DNA of 64,000 nucleotides from Xenopus tropicalis (Eukaryota > Chordata > Amphibia > Anura > Pipidae). Numbering within the stretch: the first letter of the stretch is position 1; each line of letters opens with the position of its first letter. Both the position numbers and the translations under genes were made by a program. Of the stretch, positions 25,000 to 35,624 are shown one piece after another. Under the pieces are notes generated by a model. The model was given only the letters and a program-made list of their open reading frames with translations. It had not been told where the DNA came from and did no database searches. The stretch is taken from assembly GCF_000004195.4 (NCBI RefSeq), contig NC_030679.2, forward strand, positions 146,446,243-146,510,242. The letters are read 5' to 3'.

Positions 25000-26560
25000 T
25001 TGGATTTTAGCAATTTTATTGCATTTCGCATTGTTCTTTGTTACTTGTCATCGCCCATGGAAATTTTGTCTGCTAAATATCAAATTGGGTGCCTCTGTAC
25101 ATCACATAGTTTGGTAAATCTATGCATATTGGGCATCAAACTGTTCAGTAGACACCTGATGTTCATATTTAGAGTGTTTTATGTTGATACATTATTAAAT
25201 GTGGGCTACATAATGGGGCAAAATACAAGCTTTGTGCCAATTTTCAAAAATTTGATAAAAACCGTTATGTTTAGCATAGCTTTGTAGTTTGGTAGTTTGC
25301 AGTAGAAACATGAATTTACCCATTTTTGTTTTGTCAAAATGTGTACTTTTGGAAAATATATGGTTTTCTAGGGTCTCAGTACTGTTAGGGGGTCTTATGG
25401 CACATAATACACATACTGGGTGCAAAAATTGCACCAGCCAGAGTGTCAGATGTGTAAATTCATATGCACTATTTTTATTTGGGTGCCCCTGTATGTCATA
25501 TAGTTTGGTAAATCTATGCATATAGGGCATCAAACTGTTCAGTAGACCCCTGGCATTCATATTTAGTATGTTTTATGTAGATACGTTACAAAATGTGGGG
25601 GTACATAATGGGGCAAAATGCACATTTTGTGACGATTTTCAGAAATTTCATAAAAACCTTTATGTTTAGCATAACTTTGTAGTTTGGTAGTTTGCAGTAC
25701 AAAGTTGTATTTACCTATTTTTGTTTTGTCAGAATGTGTACCTTTGGAAAATGCATGGTTTTATAGGGTCTCTGTATTGTTAGGGGGTCTTATGGCACAT
25801 AATAAACATACTGGGAGCTTATGTTGCAGTGCATGCACTTTCTATGCACTAACTTCTTTTCTCTCTAAATGCCAGATACATCAGTGATCCTATACACAAT
25901 GGGCATCAAACTGTTCAGTGGACCCTTGGCTTTCATATTTAGGATGTTTTTTCTTGGTACCTAATGTTATGTGGGAGATATGGTGCTTGAAAGTGGAAGG
26001 ATTGGTGCAATTTTCAGGTATTTCATAAAAAACGCCAACTTTGGGAAAGCACTGCAACTCTGTAGTTTGGAGTATAAAGACGTCGGTGCCCATTTTGAAT
26101 TTACCTGAATGTGTACTTTCCAAAAATATATGGTTTTAGGTGGTCAATGAATTTTGTTGTGTTTTTGCCCCACAAAAATGCAGTAAATGTGTTGAATTTT
26201 CAGTAGCTAAAGAGATCTCCAAGGCAATTTTATGCACTAACTTCCTTTTGGGGTCTCTAAATGCCAGATACATTGGTGATCCTATGCACAATGGGCATCA
26301 AACTGTTCAGTGGACCCTTGGCTTTCATATTTAGGTTGTATTTTCTTAGTACCTAATGCTATGTGGGAGATACAGTGCTTGAAAGTGGAAGCTTTGAGGT
26401 GATTTTTTTTAATTTTCATAATTTTTTATAGAAACTGCCAAATTCAGGAAAGCATTGCCGTTTGGTACTAAGGAGTTGGAAGACATGGTTACTCATTTCG
26501 GATTTAGCAGAATGTGTACTTTTCAAAAATATATGGTTTCCTGGGGATAAACCTAATGTT
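25000..26560 (+). repeat. About 390-bp diverged tandem repeats, four copies
   Basis: GTAGTTTGGTAGTTTGCAGT occurs at about 25286 and 25679 with weaker versions near 26061 and 26459. Each is followed by AATGTGTACTTTTGGAAAAT-type sequence and GGCATCAAACTGTTCAGT. Similarity falls from left to right. Confidence 0.75.
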
Positions 26561-26910
26561 CCAGGATTTTTGGCTTTGGAATCTAAAGTATGCCGTATTC
26601 TGCTGTAATGCTTTGAAAATTTAGTTATTTACTGCTGGGAGTTTTTGATCTATAGAAGTCAGAAATCTCCATAAAACTATACATATGAGGTTTTGGCACG
26701 TTCGGAAGATATGAGGTTTTCCAAATGAGTTGAATTTGTGTCCATAAAATTAAGTATGTTATTGGTATAAATCCCTATATCATGAAAAATGTCAGTTTTT
26801 CTTTTTTTTTGTATTTAGAGCTCTAAATCTTATTCCAGAAGTGGAAATACACAAAAACTCAGATTTGGAAAGCTCAGACTTTTGTGGTCACAACCTCATT
26901 GCACCCACGG

Positions 26911-27133
26911 CTAGTGATGAGCGAATCTGTTTCGCTTCGCCAATAAATTCGCAAATCTTTCAAAACATTTGCGAAACAGCGAAAAATTCACGAAACAGCG
27001 AAAATGTTGCGCATAAAAAAAATGGTCATACACATAAAAAATTGAATACCATACCCGCGATTCGTGAATTTTTTTTAGCAGTTTCACAATTTTTTCAGTA
27101 AAGTAGAAACAGGACAGATTCGCTCATCACTAA
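26911..27133. mobile_element. TAGTGATGAGCGAA MITE, older copy
   Basis: Ends TAGTGATGAGCGAATCTG and CAGATTCGCTCATCACTA are inverted. No target duplication is recognisable. Confidence 0.75.
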
Positions 27134-27218
27134 GGATTACTAATGACTATCTAGAACAAAACCCGGCTTAAAATCTATGTTTGAGTTTAAGACTAAGCAA
27201 TAAACGCCTGGTTTTGGG

Positions 27219-27478
27219 TAGGGATGAGCAAATTTTTTGGCATGGATTCACAGTATAATTCCGCATTTCGGCATCTGCGATTTTTTTCACAAAATGGATG
27301 CCAAAATTTTGCAGCAGAAAATTCATGGTTGCGTCAAAAAATGTAGCTTGTGTCAAAAAATGTTGCAGTTGCTTTAAAAAAAAGTGATGTTTCACAAATT
27401 TTTCACCATTTCGCACATTTTTCTGAAGTTTTGTAATTTTTTCGGCAAAGCAAAACGGGACAGATTCGCTCGTCACTA
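27219..27478. mobile_element. TAGTGATGAGCGAA MITE with 8-bp target duplication
   Basis: Ends TAGGGATGAGCAAATT and GATTCGCTCGTCACTA, flanked perfectly by GTTTTGGG at 27211-27218 and 27479-27486. Confidence 0.85.
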
Positions 27479-27486
27479 GTTTTGGG

Positions 27487-27960
27487 GGACAGGAGGTAAC
27501 ATTGCCGCAATTCCCTGCCTGAATTAGATTTCCTATCAATAGTGTTGATCTTTTCACTTTGCTAGAGTTAGGTTGTAAAAGTTAAAGGGGAACTCTGGCT
27601 TCCAAACCAAAATTTGTCATGATTTACTGTCATGATATTTATGGGGCACTTGTTATCTCTAAATGACACTGTTACACAGCAAATAATTCCCTCTGCCATT
27701 TAACCTTTTATTCTGGAACCAACAAATGTATTTATTTTAGCAGGCTTGACTTGATGTCATCAGAAAATTCCTCGGGGGCAGGCATACAACCTTAACAGCC
27801 CGGTCTGATTTCCTGCCTTATGTATTTTGAAATAAACCTTAAATTTCTTTTTCAACTCACTAGTCCTTTATTGAATCTCTGACCTACAAATGTCAATGTG
27901 AAACCCCTAGTAGATATGCAGATGAAGCCAAGTTCCCTTACCATGTCATTGCGTTATATA
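27487..27960. other. B-C intergenic, nothing recognised
   Basis: No exon, RNA gene or repeat structure recognised. Confidence 0.35.
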
Positions 27961-28255
27961 TTTCTATTATCAAATCTGTCCCATTTTGCTTTGCTGAGAA
28001 ATTTGTGAAACTGTTGAAAAATTCATGAAAATGGCAAAAAGTTTGCAAAATGCGGCTACTGTACGACTTTTTTTGACATGCGCAACTTTTTCTGATACGA
28101 CCGTGACTTATTTTGACATTTGGTGCAACTGCAACTTTTTTTCACTCTGCAAATTTTTTTGGAGGCAAATTTTTGCTGAAAAATTTGCCAATGGTGAAAT
28201 GCGTAATTTCGCAGCAAATCCATGCCTGCTGAAAAAATTTGGTCATCACGAGTGT
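27961..28255. mobile_element. Decayed member of the TAGTGATGAGCGAA family
   Basis: AATCTGTCCCATTTTGC at the left, AAAATTTGGTCATCACGAGT at the right, and the usual CAAATTTTTGCTGAAAAATT interior. Ends eroded. Confidence 0.5.
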
Positions 28256-29229
28256 CTTCCAGTTGTTTTGCTGGCAAGTCTTTGCACTCTAGCACCATCT
28301 AGAGGCAGGATTTAAAACTCAAACAATGGTGTCTGGACATGGTGAGACAAAATCTGAGAACTTGCTGGCTGCATCTGTAAACACTATTTTTTTCATTTTT
28401 TTTTTAAATAATGCCAATACAAACATGGCGACTGATATCCCTCACACCCTTCAGGGCTGCCATCAGTAATTATGGGGCCTCATAATACTAAGTTAGCAGG
28501 GCCATCCCTACAGGGGGCCCCAATTAGTCCACTGGGCATGACCTTGCCCCTTATCTTCCCCAGCCACTCCCGAGTTATTCCTAAACTCCACCCATGATCA
28601 ACTCAAACTCCACACATTTACCCACAAGCCCAATTCCCTTTGTGACCCCCCTGGCTGTAATACCCACCCCAATGGCAACCCTGCACCCTATGCATCTTAT
28701 CTTTTGTAATACATTTATATCATATCTTCATTTCAGTGGCTGCAAACAGTAATAAATATCAACCAGTTCAACCAATATTTGTATATAAGACACTTCAAAT
28801 CAATATAAATGATAAAAGTGGTAAACCCCAAAGTTATATGTCTCAACGAGCCACCAGCCCATAGCAACGGCCATAGGAGACCAGATTGTTTATGTATCTG
28901 GCCAACCTAGGGTGATTAGATCACTTTAATTTTCAAGTGATCTGGTCACCCTAAGCCAATCAGCATGTGGCCCAAAGGTGCAGATAAACAGTATGGCCTC
29001 CTTGGTACTGGTCCTGTCTATCAGCCCAACAGATAAATATATAACATAAGAGTGAATCAATTCAAACCAATCCCTGCCAGTGTTATTGGACTCCCCACAA
29101 TCCCATATATTTTACATCCCGTATATTATTCATATCCTATAGCCAATGGCACTAGAGTGCTTCATCAGTCTTCATATCAACCCAAATAACTGGAAGTGCA
29201 GAGGAGAAGGACTTGAGTTGTAGGCCAAT
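28256..29229. other. B-C intergenic, nothing recognised
   Basis: About 1 kb without a recognisable exon or RNA gene. A short inverted pair, CTAGGGTGATTAGATCACTT and AAGTGATCTGGTCACCCTAA, is centred near 28930. Confidence 0.4.
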
Positions 29230-29365
29230 AAGCCAATGGTGGAGAGGCAGATGCTTCATGGATGCAAGTTGAGCCATGCTGCTTTGCAATACTCATGTAC
29301 TGGGTTCAATTCCAGCCAGAGCACTATCCACAAGCAGTTGGTATGTTCCACCTGAGTCTCTGGAG
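29230..29365 (+). mobile_element. tRNA-derived SINE remnant
   Basis: GGGTTCAATTCCAGCCAG resembles the B box of a tRNA promoter. It is followed by AGCACTATCCACAAGCAGTT and GTATGTTCCACCTGAGTCTC, the usual order in tRNA-derived vertebrate SINEs. The A box is not clear. Confidence 0.5.
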
Positions 29366-29468
29366 CTTTCCATCTAATAAAGAATAATACGAACATTGTG
29401 TCTGGGGCCTGTTGTTGGCCTCAATAAACTTGTCAAGCTAATAGATGTTTAGCATTGCTTTGCTATCC

Positions 29469-29543
29469 CTGAGCAATTAAGGAAATTAGCAGAACTAAGA
29501 GATGTGGTCCCTTAGGCTTCCGTCTCCTACACAATATATAAAA
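29469..29543 (+). promoter_or_regulatory. Predicted core promoter of gene C
   Basis: CTGAGC (29469-29474), AATTA (29475-29479, second copy just after), GGTCCCTTAGG (29506-29516) and ATATATAAAA (29534-29543), 100 bp before the start codon. Matches the arrangement at D and E despite little other upstream similarity. Confidence 0.6.
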
Positions 29544-29642
29544 CCAGCCTGGAATGCTGAGTGCAGCTATTTGTTACTGATTGGAGCAGGGTCTGTGGGT
29601 GCCCGCTGGATACTGGCAGTGCCGCTCTCCTCTATGTAAGAG

Positions 29643-32600
29643 ATGATCCTCCACAGAAATGAAATATGGCACCGAATCCCTTGGTTTCTTCTCTGGACAG
29701 CGGTGGCTTTGTACACGGTCGCTATAGGAACCTTCTCCAGTTTGGATTCCAAGATGGGTTGCAGCCTGCCCAGTGAGGGCATTACCGGCCATCTGAGCCG
29801 CCCCGGGGATATCGTTATAGGGGGGACCTTTATGGTTCATTTGGAGAGAGTCTACAGCGACCTCAGTTTCACTTACAAACCCCCCGAGCTGCAGTGTCAG
29901 ATGTAAGTAATACCCCTCCTTAGCTGCTGTAGTGCCATTGGGTAGACTGGTTATTCCAAGGCTCTGCTGCCCATATAAGACTCCCTGCAATAACAAACAT
30001 GCCCACTGCTTAGCATGCCAGTATGAATGCATTCATTTGGTAGTACTGATGCTTTACCCACAAATCCCAGTAGCCTTCTCTGATTCTGGGAGTTGCAGTT
30101 GCACAGCAGCTAACGCTGCACACTTGCCATTGGACTCTCTAACAGAAGCCCCCTAGAACTTTACTACTCTCACAAATATTTTCTCCCATTTCTCTGTTTT
30201 CTCCTTGCCCTGACACCATCTTGCCTTACTATACTCACTGCCCCAGTAACAGCGACTTACTGACACCATCTTGCCTTACTATACTCACTGCCCCAGTAAC
30301 AGCGACTTACTGACACCATCTTGCCTTACTATACTCACTGCCCCAGTAACAGGGACTTACTGACACCATCTTGCCTTACTATACTCACTGCCCCAGTAAC
30401 AGGGACTTACTGACACCATCTTGCCTTACTATACTCACTGCCCCAGTAACAGGGACTTACTGACACCATCTTGCCTTACTATACTCACTGCCCCAGTAAC
30501 AGCGACTTACTGACACCATCTTGCCTTACTATACTCACTGCCCCAGTAACAGCGACTTACTGACACAATCTTGCCTTACTATACTCACTGCCCCAGTAAC
30601 AGCGACTTACTGACACCATCTTGCCTTACTATACTCACTGCCCCAGTAACAGCGACTTACTGACACCATCTTGCCTTACTATACTCACTGCCCCAGTAAC
30701 AGCGACTTACTGACACCATCTTGATTTTCTAGTAACATTCATACCCCCATATGTAATAAAAGGCACAAGGTTTGCCCAGGAGCAGTAACCCATAGCAACC
30801 AATAGGATGATTCCATTTAAACAAGTGACCAGTGAAAGCTACCTGCTGATTGGTTGCTATAGAGGATAAGAAATGTAGCCAACTTTGCTCCTGATATTAA
30901 ATAACCCCACCATAATCTGCCCTAGGGTCCTAGCAACTGATGATACAGATTTACATGAGATAATTACCCTGGCCCTAGAGCTGCAGTGAATATAATAGAA
31001 GCCTAAAGGGCCAACAATTCCCTACCCACCACTTCTGGGGAGGTCACAGGTAGGACTGGCACCTTCCTACCTCTGGCCCTGCCTTCCTTTATTCTTTCCT
31101 CCCACTGCCTCATACTGCCCCCGTAGGCTGGAGGTGGCACTCACCATGACTGATCTGGACCCACAGTCCCATAGCAACACAAATATGGGCAGTTTTTAAA
31201 TTATTCTGATCTCATAGTTGCACTTGTAGATGAGAATGGCACAATGAGGGCCTCTGGGTGTTATGATGCCACAAAGGATGGAAAATCTCAAAACATCCCT
31301 AACTACCCTGCGTGTCAATGACCTAAGGCCCACCAAGATGTACCAGGGATCCAATTATTATGATAAAAATCAGGTGAAACTATGGAAAGACCAAACTATT
31401 TAATGTTTTTCCTTATGGCGATCTGCTCGTTTGGGGAGGTCGCCAAACAAGATCTTCTTCCAACATGCCCACCTTAGGTGGCCAATATTGGCCTAATGTG
31501 ATTGTTTGGCCCTAGGGGCCATCGGACCAAGGACCACATCAACAAGCCGATACAGTCCCCGATCCGACGGAAAATCAAACCTGCCCAATCAAGAGCTGGC
31601 CAATTTTAGGCCATATGTCAGTTGGGTAGCCTCATCATGGGTGCCCATAGATTAGATAAGATTCTCTAAAGCAGCAGTTCTCGACCTGTGAGTCGGGACC
31701 CCTTTGGGGGTCGAACTACCCTTTCACAGGGGTCGCCTAAGACCATCGGAAAACACATATTTCCAATGGTCTTAGGAATAATGTTATGGTTGGGGGTCAC
31801 CACAATATGAGGAACTGTATTAAAATGTTGCGGCATTAGGAAGGTTGAGAACTACTGCTCTAAAGGACTCGAAGCGGCAGCTGAAATCTGCCCCTGTATG
31901 GCCACCTTTAGGGTCAGATTTATCAAAGCGTGATATTAAGGTTCATTACAGGTGCATCTGGTTCATGTGGTGGACATCTTCCACCACAAAGAGATGACCA
32001 GGCCCTTGTATTAGAACGTAATCTCTGGCAAGCAGTTTTTTTTTAAAAAAAAGTATCAATGGGTAAATGTTTCTATGGAATTTTTGGAGGTGTATTTATC
32101 AAATGGTCGTTGAATTTGACTGTATTGAGCTCCCCAATGGTCTTCTAAAAATGCTCTTCTGTGTTTCCATGATAGGTTTGCCCTACAGTATTACCAGAGT
32201 ATGCGAGCCCTAATCTTTGCTGTGGAAGAGATTAATGCCAATCCCAAGCTCCTTCCCAACATTACCCTGGGCTTCCAGGTTATTGACTCCTGTAATAATT
32301 TACGTCCAACGGCACAAGGGACTCTGTCGATGCTCTCAGGAGGAAAGGAAGTCATCCCAAATTTTCACTGTCGAAAAGAGGCAACTCTTGCTGGTATTAT
32401 TGGCGACACCGGATCCACACGATCCATCCTAATGGCCCACATATTGGGGTTGTACCGGTACCCACAAGTAAGTGTATTAAGTCTCTTGACGTAAGGTCCA
32501 GACTGAGTAGTTCAGCCTAAAAGCTTTGCATAATAAAGAGTTAGGGTCTCCATGGTTTCAGAATCATTTGTACTCTTCCTTGATTTATTACAGATCAGTT

Positions 32601-35539
32601 ATTTTGCCACCAACCCTAAACTTAGTGATCGGAACCTATTTCCTTCCTTCTTCCGTACCATCCCTAGTGATGAGTATCAAATGAGGGGTCTGGCCCAGCT
32701 GGTCAGATATTTTGATTGGTCTTGGGTTGGTCTCCTAGCCAATGATAATGACTATGGTCAGTATGGGCTTCAGATGGTGAAGCAAGAGATAATGAATGGT
32801 GGTGCCTGTGTGGCCTTCACTGAGAATATTCTGACTGCTCGGTCCAATAGGAATGCTCCTCATCTTGTGCGAGTCATTAAAGAGTCAACGGCAAAAGTTG
32901 TGGTTGTAATAACCACAGATTCAGACTTTTTGATTGTGGCAGAAGAGCTGTTGAGGCAAAACGTCACTGATAATATCTGGGTGGCCAGTGAAGCTTGGTC
33001 AACTACTGATTTACTCTCCAGCCAACGATTTAAACCCATTTTGTTGGGTACCATTGGTTTCGCCATCCATCGTGGGCAGATGCCGAAGTTCTCAAGGTAT
33101 CTCAGTAGCCTCCGGCCAACAGATTATTTATATGATTGGTTGATGAGAGAACTTTGGGAGCTTGTCTTCTCATGTAAGTGGTCCAGTCATGAAAATGTAA
33201 CTGTAGACAAAGCATGTACAGGAAATGAAAAGCTGGAGAGTATTTTAACTGAAGAGGATTACAGAGTATCCCTCAATGTCTACACTGCCATGTATGCCAT
33301 TGCCTGGGCCCTACAAAGTCTCCATAATTGTACAACGGGATATGGGCCGTTTTATGGTGGGGGTTGTGCCAATATCACTTCATTTCACCCTTGGCAAGTA
33401 AGGGCCTTCTCCTTTACCATCTTACTATTATTCAGTTACCAAATAAAGCTGCCCATTTCATTTACCGTCTGTGTTTTTACTTCTAACTTTTTAGCTTCTC
33501 CACTACATTAAAAATGTCAACTTTAAGACTGAAGACGGGAGCCCCATATTTTTTGATGCAAAGGGAAACCCTCCAGCTGTCTATGACATTGTGAACTGGC
33601 GCCAAAGTAGACAGGGGACATTGGAGCAGGTCACCATTGGCAGATATGACTTGAGTGCCCCTAATGGAAAGATCTTGAATGTTGACAGTGCTGACGTTAT
33701 TTGGATCAACGGTAATACACAGGTACGGATGGAACACAGACACATAATAGATATTCCAATGACATAACAGGAAAAAATGTACTGTATCTACATTGACATC
33801 AACAAAAACAGAAATGCACATAGGCAAGGGTATGAGCAGAAAGCCAGAAGATTCTATAAAGTCTTGGCAAGTACAATATACAGAGCTTTTGCTCTTCCAA
33901 CATCACACGGATAACAGTAGTTGTTGACTAAGCAACAATATATGAAAGTAGAGAAGTTACAGAAGATTCCAGGGTAATAGAACTACACTGATTCAACCAC
34001 ATGAATGTCCTTCTATAGAAAAAAAAATGCAATAAATTGAAGAGGAGCAAAATATTGCTAAGAAACACCCAGCGTAAAGAATAGCAGAAGGAAGGGAACA
34101 ACTACTTCTGCTAAGTACTTGGGACTAGAGAATATCTCACTTCTGTCCACCCCCTCCAAGCTCCCAGAATGGATTGTTCTCTAACCATTCGCTGAACTTC
34201 CTGCATACAAACCAACCTCTTGACCCCTTCTAGGTCTCCATGCACATTGAAATGGTTTTTACAAAGGTTGTCAACAACATTGTGCTGCTAAGGACTAGGG
34301 TCTCTATTCCAGTTATACAGTTGGCCATTCTCTCCTTTTAAAATACCTACAAAATATGAGTAGTTCACATCCCAACTCTCCAGGCAGACCTTGAGTGTAA
34401 TCATTTCTAACAGGACCACTCACCCTGTTGACCTTCTGTTGGTGTGCCCCAATGGTCACTACTATTCTCTCTTTATATTTTATATCTCTCTCTTGGTGAC
34501 CTTATCACATCCTTGGTTTCTGGAGTTTCTTGGAGATCTTTCTTCCTCAGCCTCCCCTGTCCCATGGGGTGTCTTTCATAGTTATGCCACTGGTGCGCCA
34601 ATTACAGTTACGCCAATGGAGAGAGAGCGTGCAAACTGTGAAAACCATGGGTCTTATGCCTGTTTTCTGCACTTTGCTCCTTGCCCCACTATCAGTAAAT
34701 TACCCCCTTATGTGTCTCTGTGCACTTATCTTATATGGGTTTTCACTTATGGGGCCTAGATGTCAATGCTTATATAACCACACTATGATAATTATTTCCT
34801 ACCTTATTATAAAAGACACCAAAGAGACCAACGGCCCCCAAACTACATCTCGCAGGCCCCCCCAGTGGAATTTACCCGCCCCCCCACTGTGTCTTCCCAC
34901 CTGGCAGTGTAGAGAGAGGACTCAGCGGGGAGCGGCACAGGGGAGCTGAGATGGAGGACGGACTGCTAACCAGGGGGGAACTGGTAGGACTCAATGATTG
35001 GTAGGACTAATGATGTTTGATGGCGACAGTGGGCGGGATATGAAAGAGGATGTGGGCTAATTCACCAGCACCCAAACCCCCCTCCCCCCGGCAGCAGCGG
35101 CGAGGTGGTGGGGGGTTCTGCTGGTGATGGCGGTCCAGCCCCCCAACAGTATGAGGGGTCCTTGATCCGGCCCCTTGGGTCAGAAGTTTGGGGACCCCTG
35201 AAAGAGACACAGCAGGAACTACTATGACGATAAAGAAAGTGTTATTTTACTAAATGAGAATCCAAGTTCCCTTTAGGGAGTTCCAATATATTCCTGCTTT
35301 ATGAAACTTGGAATATCATTTTCATTGCTCTAATCAAACAGTGTAAGTAACGTTTAGGCTTCCATGGATTAGGCCCATCTATTGAACAACCCATGTTCTT
35401 GTTTATTCATCTTAAAAAAGAAGCAGGTACAAAAAGGATGGAAAGGTTGTAGGGTGATTAATATTGTATGAGACTCACTTTGAGATCCATTATCCATTCA
35501 TCCATTGACAACTGTATAGGGGTATAATATGGAATAAAT

Positions 35540-35624
<85 letters not shown>

